DNA of 20,358 bases from Victivallales bacterium (GTDB lineage Bacteria; Verrucomicrobiota; Lentisphaeria; Oligosphaerales; Oligosphaeraceae): positions 1-20,358 of the forward strand of contig JAGCSE010000111.1 in the NCBI GenBank assembly GCA_017964325.1. The letters run 5' to 3'. The notes under the pieces were generated by a model, which was given only the letters and a program-made list of their open reading frames with translations, had not been told where the DNA came from and did not search any database. The position numbers were made by a program, and so were the translations under genes. How positions within the stretch are numbered: the stretch's first letter is position 1; each line of letters opens with the position of its first letter. Below are positions 14,131-20,358 of this stretch, piece by piece.

Positions 14131-15513
14131 ATGGCCAACTCATTCCACACCAGCGACATCCCCTACAAAATCTACCTCTCCGAAGACGAACTCCCGAAAG
14201 CATGGTACAATGTCCGCGCCGACATGAAGACCAAGCCCGCGCCGATTCTCAACCCTGCCACCCACCAGCCCTGCACGTTTGAAGAACTCAGCCATGTATT
14301 CTGCGACGAACTCGTCAAACAGGAGCTTGACGACACGACGGCCTATTTTCCAATTCCCCAACCGATTCTCGATTTCTACCGCATGTACCGCCCGTCGCCG
14401 TTGATCCGCGCCTATTTCCTTGAAAAAGAACTGGATACGCCAGCCAAAATCTACTACAAATTCGAAGGCAACAACACCTCAGGCAGCCACAAGCTCAACT
14501 CCGCCGTCGCACAGGCCTATTATGCGAAAGAGCAAGGGCTTACAGGAGTTACCACAGAGACTGGCGCAGGCCAGTGGGGCACCGCCCTCTCCATGGCCTG
14601 TTCGTTCTTCAACTTGGCCTGCCACGTGTATATGGTCAAATGCTCATACGAACAGAAGCCTCACCGCCGCGAAGTCATGCGGACGTTTGGTGCAGAGGTA
14701 ACGCCTTCTCCATCAGACACAACGGAAGCAGGACGCCGCATCCTGCAGGCCCATCCGGGCACGACGGGGTCCCTCGGCTGCGCCATTTCCGAAGCAGTCG
14801 AAAAGGCTGTTACCACGCCCAACACACGGTATGTGCTCGGCTCCGTCCTCTCGCTCGTCACCCTCCATCAGAGCATCATCGGTCTCGAAACCTACGCGGC
14901 ATGTAAAAAATATGACATCAAGCCCGACATCATCATCGGCTGCGCAGGCGGCGGCTCCAATCTCTCCGGCCTTATCGCACCATTCATGGGTGAAAAGCTC
15001 CGCGGCGAAGCAGACTACCGCTTCATCGCCATCGAACCCGCCTCCTGCCCAAGCTTCACACGCGGCAAATACGCCTACGATTTCTGCGACACGGGCCATG
15101 TCTGCCCGCTCGCCAAGATGTACACACTCGGCAGCGATTTCATTCCGTCCGCCAACCATGCCGGCGGCCTCCGCTACCACGGCATGAGTTCCATCCTCTC
15201 CGAACTGTACGCCGAAGGCATGATGGAGGCCGTCGCCGTCGAGCAGACATCCGTATTCGCCGCCGCGCGGCAGTTCGCCCGCGTCGAAGGCAATCTGCCC
15301 GCTCCCGAAAGCTCCCATGCCATCCGCGCCGCAATCGATGAAGCCCTCAAATGCAAAGAAACCGGCGAAGCCAAGACCATCATCTTCGGCCTTACAGGAA
15401 CTGGTTTCTTCGACATGACCGCCTACAAGAATTTCAACGACGGCACGATGTCCGACTACATCCCGACGGATGCAGAGCTGCAACGCAGCCTTGACCTGCT
15501 GCCTAAGTTCTGA
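14131..15513 (+). CDS. trpB: Tryptophan synthase beta subunit, type 2 (TrpB2)
   Basis: PLP enzyme that condenses indole and L-serine to L-tryptophan. The 460 residues and the segments RPSPLIRAYFLEKELDTPAK, GNNTSGSHKLNSAV, and YMVKCSYEQKPHRR identify the TrpB2 (TIGR01415-type) subfamily rather than the TrpA-bound TrpB1. The PLP lysine is K121 in GSHK, the catalytic Glu is E143 in ETGAGQWG, and the phosphate-binding glycine loop is at residues 273-277 (GGGSN). The frame is open further upstream, but ATG 14131 is preceded by AGAAAGGAAA (14115-14124) and gives the standard N-terminus. It stands alone: no trpA, trpC, trpE or other trp gene is in the window, so it may salvage indole. Expression is probably controlled by the leader peptide, attenuator and palindrome upstream. 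Confidence 0.94.
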   Translation: MANSFHTSDIPYKIYLSEDELPKAWYNVRADMKTKPAPILNPATHQPCTFEELSHVFCDELVKQELDDTTAYFPIPQPILDFYRMYRPSPLIRAYFLEKELDTPAKIYYKFEGNNTSGSHKLNSAVAQAYYAKEQGLTGVTTETGAGQWGTALSMACSFFNLACHVYMVKCSYEQKPHRREVMRTFGAEVTPSPSDTTEAGRRILQAHPGTTGSLGCAISEAVEKAVTTPNTRYVLGSVLSLVTLHQSIIGLETYAACKKYDIKPDIIIGCAGGGSNLSGLIAPFMGEKLRGEADYRFIAIEPASCPSFTRGKYAYDFCDTGHVCPLAKMYTLGSDFIPSANHAGGLRYHGMSSILSELYAEGMMEAVAVEQTSVFAAARQFARVEGNLPAPESSHAIRAAIDEALKCKETGEAKTIIFGLTGTGFFDMTAYKNFNDGTMSDYIPTDAELQRSLDLLPKF

Positions 15514-15550
15514 TTGTGCACGCCTCCTTCATATTTTGTGAAGAAAAGTT

Positions 15551-15568
15551 GCAACAAACGTTTGTTGC
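15551..15568. promoter_or_regulatory. Perfect 18-bp palindrome upstream of the amino-acid transporter
   Basis: GCAACAAACGTTTGTTGC is a perfect even palindrome with a central CG, 83 bases before the binding-protein start. The central CG and the arm length resemble LacI-family operators, though other dimeric regulators are possible. The promoter itself is not clear; AT-rich bases with a possible -10 (TAGATT, 15584-15589) follow. Confidence 0.55.
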
Positions 15569-15650
15569 GGTAGATTACTTTATAGATTGATTTTTCTCTA
15601 ACCACAGCCATACACTATGGCCAACCAACTCAAAAACGGAGCAAGAAATC

Positions 15651-16478
15651 ATGAAGAAAGCATTCACCTTGATGACCATCGCACTCGTATGTGTCCTCGC
15701 ATTCGCCAGTTGCAAAAAAGCTGCCAACAATGATGTTGACAAGACATTCACCGTCGGTTTCGACGCTGAATTTCCGCCGTACGGCTTCCGTGGTGAAGAC
15801 GGCCAATACAAAGGCTTCGATCTCGACCTCGCAAAGGAAGTCTGCGTACGTAATGGCTGGACATTCGTCGCCAAACCAATCGACTGGGCCGCAAAGGACG
15901 CCGAACTCAACGCAGGAACCATCGACTGCATCTGGAATGGCTTCACCATGAGCGAAGAACGCAAGGATATGTACACATGGTCTTCTCCTTACGTCCAGAA
16001 CAAGCAGCTTATTCTCGTCAAGAAAGACTCCGGGCTCAAGACACTTGCGGATTTGAAAGGCAAAGCCGTCGCCGCGCAGGATGGTTCGTCAGGAGCCGAA
16101 GCCCTCGAAAAAGCTCTTGAAGACCTCAAGAAAAACGACGCCAGCTTCAGCTTCAAAGACTACAAGAAAGTCAAAGACTATGTCACCGCCAAGACCATGC
16201 TTGAAAGCGGTGCCGTTGACGCCGTCGCCCTCGACAGTGCCGTCGCCCTCGGCTTCATCGAAAAGTCCAACGGAGCATTCGTCACATTTGAGACGCCCCT
16301 CATGTTCGAATCCTACGGCATCGGCTTCAAGAAAGGCAACACCGCCCTCCGCGACAAAGTCGAAGCCACTCTCCATGAGATGGTCAAAGACGGCACCACC
16401 GCCAAAATCCTCCTGAAATGGAAGGAAACCGAAGCCAAGAACGGCGGTGACGGTATTGATTTCATTCTCCTGCCCTAA
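15651..16478 (+). CDS. Amino-acid ABC transporter substrate-binding lipoprotein
   Basis: A 275-residue periplasmic solute-binding protein of the polar amino-acid (SBP_bac_3, family 3) type. Residues 1-20 are a lipoprotein signal with lipobox AFASC, Cys21 being the lipidated residue. The mature part opens with FTVGFDAEFPPYGFRGEDG, the family's ligand-pocket strand, then GFDLDLAKEV, and TMSEERKDMYTWSSPY, which carries the conserved Arg that binds the ligand carboxylate. GGAG at 15638-15641 precedes ATG 15651. The specific amino acid cannot be read from the sequence; the trpB2 gene 137 bases upstream does not show it is tryptophan. First gene of a three-gene transporter operon, followed by a terminator-like hairpin that would leave it more highly expressed than the permease and ATPase. 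Confidence 0.94.
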   Translation: MKKAFTLMTIALVCVLAFASCKKAANNDVDKTFTVGFDAEFPPYGFRGEDGQYKGFDLDLAKEVCVRNGWTFVAKPIDWAAKDAELNAGTIDCIWNGFTMSEERKDMYTWSSPYVQNKQLILVKKDSGLKTLADLKGKAVAAQDGSSGAEALEKALEDLKKNDASFSFKDYKKVKDYVTAKTMLESGAVDAVALDSAVALGFIEKSNGAFVTFETPLMFESYGIGFKKGNTALRDKVEATLHEMVKDGTTAKILLKWKETEAKNGGDGIDFILLP

Positions 16479-16502
16479 CCCGCAGTCACTTTTGAAACTG
16501 TT

Positions 16503-16541
16503 GGCGGCAACGGCAAAAAACGCCGCTGCCGCCTTCTTTTT
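16503..16541 (+). terminator. Hairpin terminator between binding-protein and permease genes
   Basis: A 12-bp GC-rich stem, 16503-16514 with 16522-16533 (one A-C mismatch), has the loop AAAAAAC and is followed by TTCTTTTT. In transporter operons such a site usually gives partial termination, so that the binding protein is made in excess. Confidence 0.8.
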
Positions 16542-16571
16542 GTTCTCACCTATAACAACAACATCACGATC

Positions 16572-17222
16572 ATGCCATTAGTCAATATGTTGCTGCAACT
16601 GGCGGAAGGTCTGCTGACATCCGTCAACATCTTCTTCCTGACTTTGCTGTTCACATTTCCCTTCGGTCTGCTTGTCGCATTGGCACGAATGGCGAAGAAT
16701 CCCATTTCCAGCAACATAGCCAGAATATACATATCCATCATGCGCGGTACGCCGCTGATGCTCCAACTGCTGATCGTCTATTTCGGCCCATACTATGTCT
16801 TCGGCTGGTCGCTGAAAAACTATCCTCCTTTCCTCGCCGTCATCATCGCCTTCGTCTTAAACTACTCCGCCTATTTCGCGGAAATCTACCGAGGCGGCAT
16901 CGCTTCCATCCCTGTCGGACAATACGAAGCCGCGACCGTGCTCGGCTATTCCAAAGGTCAGACGTTCTTCAAAATCATCCTCCCGCAGGTCATCAAACGA
17001 ATCGTGCCTCCTATCACCAATGAAATCATCACGCTCGTGAAAGACACATCGCTTGCGCAGGTGATTTCCGTCATGGAAATGTTCACCATCGCCAAGCAGA
17101 TCGCCAACGCGCAATCCTCCATGGTCGCGCTCGTCGTCGCGGGCGTGTTCTACTATATCTTCAATTTCATCGTCGCCATCGTCATGGAGCAAATCGAAAA
17201 GAAGCTCGACTACTACCGATAA
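16572..17222 (+). CDS. Amino-acid ABC transporter permease
   Basis: A 216-residue integral membrane protein of the HisM/GlnP (polar amino-acid) permease family. Hydrophobic segments are at roughly residues 18-40, 55-75, 85-110 and 180-208. The cytoplasmic EAA loop, EAATVLGYSKGQTFFKIILPQ, which docks on the ATPase, is at about residues 119-139. RGTPLMLQLLIVYFGPYY is the conserved region after helix 2. The start is ATG 16572; a second ATG five codons later is possible and neither has a clear Shine-Dalgarno. It lies 24 bases before the ATPase gene. Only one permease is present, so the channel would be a homodimer. Confidence 0.94.
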   Translation: MPLVNMLLQLAEGLLTSVNIFFLTLLFTFPFGLLVALARMAKNPISSNIARIYISIMRGTPLMLQLLIVYFGPYYVFGWSLKNYPPFLAVIIAFVLNYSAYFAEIYRGGIASIPVGQYEAATVLGYSKGQTFFKIILPQVIKRIVPPITNEIITLVKDTSLAQVISVMEMFTIAKQIANAQSSMVALVVAGVFYYIFNFIVAIVMEQIEKKLDYYR

Positions 17223-17246
17223 CCGCCTTCGTAGGAACTCCCAACT

Positions 17247-18011
17247 ATGCCTGTTCTAGAAATCAAACATCTACATAAGACATTTGACCAGAATGAGATA
17301 CTCAAAGGCATCGACCTGACGGTCGAGCAAGGCGAAGTCGTCTCCATCATTGGTCCGTCCGGCTCCGGCAAATCCACGCTCCTCCGTTGTGCGACTTTTC
17401 TGGAAACCATGACAAAAGGCTCCCTGAAATATTCTGACACCCAAGCCGTCTTCGAAGGCGACGGCGGCTACAGCGTCTATCTACCGCCAAAGGAACTGAC
17501 CCACGTCAAGGCCATGTTCGGACTCGTCTTCCAAAATTTCAACCTTTTCCCGCACTACTCAGTCCTGAAAAACATCATCGACGCGCCAATCTGCGTCCAG
17601 AAGCGCAATAAGGACGAAGTCATCCAAGAAGCACGCCAACTCCTTGCCAAAATGGGACTTGCAGAGCGTGAATCCTTCTATCCCTTCCAGCTTTCAGGCG
17701 GTCAGCAACAACGTGTTTCCATCGCCCGCGCCCTCATAAACAAACCGAAAATCCTTTTCTTCGACGAACCCACTTCCGCTCTTGATCCCGAACTCACCGG
17801 CGAAATCCTGAAGGTCATCCGCGAACTCGCCGCCATGCACATGACGATGGTCATCGTCACCCATGAAATCGAATTCGCCAAAAACGTTTCGGACCGCGTC
17901 ATCTTCATGGCCGACGGCGTCATCGTCGAACAAGGCTCCCCGCAGCAGGTCATCCAGAATCCGCAGCAGGAACGAACGCGCACTTTCCTTGCCAACCTCA
18001 ACAAGAAATAA
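17247..18011 (+). CDS. Amino-acid ABC transporter ATP-binding protein
   Basis: A 254-residue ATPase of the GlnQ/HisP class that powers uptake. Walker A, GPSGSGKST, is at residues 36-44; the signature LSGGQQQR at 149-156; Walker B ILFFDE at 169-174; the switch His lies in VIVTHE. A segment at about residues 60-85 (SDTQAVFEGDGGYSVYLPPKEL) is longer than in many homologues but stays in frame. AGGAA lies about 10 bases before ATG 17247. It is the third gene of the transporter operon with 24 bases from the permease, and ends 71 bases before the sialidase-like gene with no terminator between. Confidence 0.96.
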   Translation: MPVLEIKHLHKTFDQNEILKGIDLTVEQGEVVSIIGPSGSGKSTLLRCATFLETMTKGSLKYSDTQAVFEGDGGYSVYLPPKELTHVKAMFGLVFQNFNLFPHYSVLKNIIDAPICVQKRNKDEVIQEARQLLAKMGLAERESFYPFQLSGGQQQRVSIARALINKPKILFFDEPTSALDPELTGEILKVIRELAAMHMTMVIVTHEIEFAKNVSDRVIFMADGVIVEQGSPQQVIQNPQQERTRTFLANLNKK

Positions 18012-18082
18012 AGCCATGTCCTTCCGCCGCAAGATTATTTCTCCTTTTATCTTGCATCACATTGTACAGCCAAGGCCAGCCC

Positions 18083-19252
18083 ATGATCGCCAATGAAAAA
18101 ATCATCTACCGCTCCCCTGATCCCGCGAACATCTATCTCTACACGCCCGCCCTGCAGGAAGGCTTCGACGGCCGTTTCGTCGCGGCCGTCGATCTCGGCG
18201 GCCCTGGCACCGACAAGCTGACCGGCCCGAAATCCGATCTCGGCGACTACAAGGCAGGCAACCAGATTCGCGTCCTCCTGTCGGACGACCGCGGCAACAC
18301 ATGGCGTGAAACCGCCGCCCGCATCCCCATGATGCACGAAATCCTCTTCAAGGCGGGCAAGGCCCTCTACATGATCGGCCATTCAGGCCGCCTGCTCATC
18401 ACGAAATCTTTGGACAACGGCGAGACATGGTCCGAACCGTCCGTCCTCTTCCCCGAACGCCGCTGGCATCAATCCTGCGGAACCGTTGACCACCGCAACG
18501 GAAAGGTCTATCTCGTCTATGAAAAGTGGATATACGAAGGGCACCCATGGCCTGGCGTCGCGCCCGTTCTCCTTGCGGCGGAAGAGGATAAGGATTTGAC
18601 GAAGGCCGAGAACTGGACGTTCTCCAAGCCGTTCAATCCAGATCCCGTCATGATCGCCGCCGCGCCGTCGGGCATTCCCGCCCTGCCGACGGATTTCCAG
18701 CCCGGCCATCCCGCCCCCGGCATCCTCGAGACGTCCGTCCTCCGCATCTACGATCCCAAACATCCGTTCTATGATCCGAACGACAAGACGGTCATCCTCC
18801 TCATGCGCGCCCACACAGGCTTTTCCGACATCGGCGCCATCCTGAAGGGCGTCGAAAATCCGAACGGCTCTCTCGAAATCTCACAGATTCAGAACCGCTT
18901 GGGCAACAAGCTGTTCTATATCCACATACCGGGCGCGAACATCAAATTCCATCTCGCCTACGACGATGTCACGAAGCTCTACTGGATGGTCCATTCGCAG
19001 ATAGACGGACGAATGGCGGAACGCCGCCGCCTTGCCCTCTCCTTCTCGAAAGACCTTCTGACATGGACGTTCGCGGGCCTCATCGCCGTCGGCCCGAGCA
19101 ACAACGGTGCGCGCCACTACGCGACCTGCATGATTTCCGGCGATGACCTCTTCGTCCTCTCCCGCTCCGGCGACGAACACGCCAAGACCGCCCATGACAA
19201 CAACTTGACGACGTTCCATCGTGTTGCTGATTTCCGCAAATATGCTAAATAA
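18083..19252 (+). CDS. BNR/Asp-box repeat protein, sialidase-like
   Basis: A 389-residue beta-propeller protein. Two Asp boxes (S-x-D-x-G-x-T-W) are visible, SDDRGNTW from residue 67 and SLDNGETW from residue 109, as in the sialidase (GH33) superfamily and related exo-glycosidases. RHYATCMI near the end and RAHTGFSDIGA mid-way are candidate active-site segments, but the arginine triad and the Tyr/Glu pair of true sialidases cannot be assigned by eye. An in-frame TTG at 18062 exists; ATG 18083 with AAGG at 18073-18076 is preferred. No signal peptide, so it would be cytoplasmic unless exported otherwise. It is followed 21 bases later by a PfkB sugar kinase, probably in the same transcript. It may be a hydrolase or lyase on sugar acids; sialidase activity is not established. 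Confidence 0.75.
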   Translation: MIANEKIIYRSPDPANIYLYTPALQEGFDGRFVAAVDLGGPGTDKLTGPKSDLGDYKAGNQIRVLLSDDRGNTWRETAARIPMMHEILFKAGKALYMIGHSGRLLITKSLDNGETWSEPSVLFPERRWHQSCGTVDHRNGKVYLVYEKWIYEGHPWPGVAPVLLAAEEDKDLTKAENWTFSKPFNPDPVMIAAAPSGIPALPTDFQPGHPAPGILETSVLRIYDPKHPFYDPNDKTVILLMRAHTGFSDIGAILKGVENPNGSLEISQIQNRLGNKLFYIHIPGANIKFHLAYDDVTKLYWMVHSQIDGRMAERRRLALSFSKDLLTWTFAGLIAVGPSNNGARHYATCMISGDDLFVLSRSGDEHAKTAHDNNLTTFHRVADFRKYAK

Positions 19253-19273
19253 CCTTAAATAACAACACACATC

Positions 19274-20358
19274 ATGAAAACGAAATCTCCCGAAACCTGC
19301 CGCTACGATATCGTCTCCCTTGGTGAAATCATGCTCCGTCTCGATCCAGGCGAAGGCCGCATCCACACGACGCGCTCCTTCAACGTCTGGGAAGGCGGCG
19401 GCGAATACAACGTCGCACGCGGCCTCCGCAAATGCTTCGGCAAACGCGCCGCCGTCGTCACCGCCTTCGCCGATAATCCCGTCGGCCGTCTCATCGAAGA
19501 TTTCATCATGCAGGGCGGTGTCGATACGTCGCTCATCAAATGGATTCCGTTCGACGGCGTCGGCCGCACAGTCCGCAACGGTCTCAATTTCACAGAACGC
19601 GGCTTCGGCGTCCGTGGTGCTGTCGGCTGTTCCGACCGCGGCCATACCGCCGCGTCGCAGCTGAAGGCGGGCGATATCGACTGGGACTACATTTTCGGCA
19701 AGCTCGGAGTCCGCTGGCTTCATACGGGCGGCATTTTCGCCGCCCTTTCCGACACGACGCCAGGCGTTGTCATCGAGGCGCTTAAGGCCGCTAAAAAGTA
19801 CGGCACGATGACCAGTTACGACTTGAACTACCGCCCGTCTCTTTGGAAAGCCATCGGCGGCAAGGAGCGCGCGCAGGAAGTCAACCGTGAAATCGCAAAA
19901 TACGTTGATGTCATGCTCGGCAACGAAGAAGATTTCACGGCCTGTCTCGGCTTCGAAATCGCGGGAGCGGACGAAAAGCTCACGACACTTCCCATTGAAG
20001 GTTTCAAGAAGATGATCCAGCAGGTGGTCGCCGCCTATCCGAATTTCAAGGCCGTCGCCACGACGCTCCGCTCCGTCAAATCCGCCACCGTCAACGACTG
20101 GGGCGCAATCCTTTGGACAAACGGCGAATTCTACCAAGCTGTCCAACGGGACGGTCTGGAGATTCTGGACCGCGTCGGCGGCGGCGACAGTTTCGCCTCC
20201 GGCCTCATCTACGGCCTCATGGAATTCGATGATCCCGCCCTCGCCGTCAACTACGGCGCCGCCCATGGCGCCCTCGCCATGACGACGCCTGGCGACACCA
20301 GCATGGCGACGCTGAAGGAAGTGGAGAAACTCGTCGGCGGCGCAGGCGCCAGAGTGGA
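19274..20358 (+). CDS. PfkB family sugar kinase, 2-dehydro-3-deoxygluconokinase-like (3' end outside window)
   Basis: The frame runs from ATG 19274 to the window edge without a stop: 361 codons and two bases. The PfkB fold is clear: YDIVSLGEIMLRLDP at residues 10-24, a GGGEYNVARGLRK nucleoside/sugar-binding region, DLNYRPSLW at 183-191 typical of KDG kinases, and signature 2, GGGDSFASG, with catalytic Asp305. The enzyme would phosphorylate 2-keto-3-deoxygluconate (or a similar keto-sugar acid) to KDPG, which an aldolase then splits; that aldolase may lie just beyond the window. KDG kinases are usually 310-345 residues, so the C-terminus is close. Fructokinase-type activity cannot be excluded. 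Preceded by the sialidase-like gene, 21 bases away, without a Shine-Dalgarno of its own. Confidence 0.88.
   Translation, partial: MKTKSPETCRYDIVSLGEIMLRLDPGEGRIHTTRSFNVWEGGGEYNVARGLRKCFGKRAAVVTAFADNPVGRLIEDFIMQGGVDTSLIKWIPFDGVGRTVRNGLNFTERGFGVRGAVGCSDRGHTAASQLKAGDIDWDYIFGKLGVRWLHTGGIFAALSDTTPGVVIEALKAAKKYGTMTSYDLNYRPSLWKAIGGKERAQEVNREIAKYVDVMLGNEEDFTACLGFEIAGADEKLTTLPIEGFKKMIQQVVAAYPNFKAVATTLRSVKSATVNDWGAILWTNGEFYQAVQRDGLEILDRVGGGDSFASGLIYGLMEFDDPALAVNYGAAHGALAMTTPGDTSMATLKEVEKLVGGAGARV

Noticed and set aside
14713..15483. 256-residue minus-strand frame
   Set aside because: Shadow of trpB2; no recognisable domain and a composition produced by reverse-reading its codons.
15520..15540. Small hairpin CTTCA...TGAAG after trpB2
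   Set aside because: Only a 5-bp stem and no T run; not a credible terminator.
18029..18055. 7-bp inverted repeat GCAAGAT...ATCTTGC before the sialidase-like gene
   Set aside because: Long loop (13 bases) and no T tract, so not a terminator; too short to claim as an operator without more copies.
18881..20266. 461-residue open frame on the minus strand
   Set aside because: It lies antisense to the sialidase-like and KDG-kinase genes, which have clear motifs. The C/G-rich third positions of this genome leave long open frames on the opposite strand; the product is low-complexity Asp/Gly/Ala/Val.

Overview
The window reads as the chromosome of a Gram-negative bacterium, most likely a Lentisphaerota (Victivallales-like) species. 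This is inferred from a pseudopilin of the H-X9-DG type beginning [13 protein letters not shown], from lpxA (lipid A synthesis), and from the mix of orphan sugar hydrolases with C/G-rich third codon positions. No rRNA, tRNA, CRISPR array, phage or insertion sequence was seen. Every gene I accept lies on the + strand; the long minus-strand ORFs are shadows of them.

Layout. 1-426: a mostly AT-rich upstream region with short repeats. 427-3205: an unrecognised Cys-containing protein, a YhcH/YjgK/YiaL-family protein and an Agl23-like membrane protein (TIGR03663 type). 3215-3710: rpsT with its own promoter and terminator. 3770-6225: a long-chain acyl-CoA ligase followed by an unrecognised 199-residue protein. 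6261-7226: secG with an unusual repetitive tail, a strong terminator, and a stand-alone HPr. 7247-10251: an inverted repeat and a cytoplasmic GH78 rhamnosidase-like protein. 10304-12914: rplU, a terminator, then tyrS and lpxA in tandem. 13061-13762: a pseudopilin and its terminator. 13827-15513: a tryptophan-regulated trpB2. 15551-18011: a polar amino-acid ABC transporter (binding lipoprotein, permease, ATPase). 18083-20358: a BNR/Asp-box sialidase-like protein and a PfkB sugar kinase of the KDG-kinase type that runs off the end.

The standout is the 5' region of trpB2 (13827-14130). It holds a perfect 19-bp palindrome over a TTGACA -35 box, a 21-codon leader ORF with two Trp codons in the context FYWSWRRS, and a 13-bp-stem intrinsic terminator. 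It also holds a second 10-bp long-range complementarity that ends at a T7 tract. This looks like a ribosome-mediated trp attenuator, probably combined with repressor control, in front of a solitary type-2 tryptophan synthase beta gene. I know of no description of such a combination for a solitary trpB2, but I could not search.

Other regulatory signals are a perfect 18-bp palindrome before the amino-acid transporter, a hairpin terminator between its first two genes, and a 9-bp inverted repeat before the rhamnosidase-like gene. Many genes (tyrS, yhcH, kdgK, the Trp leader) lack a clear Shine-Dalgarno, so several starts rest on homology and motif position.
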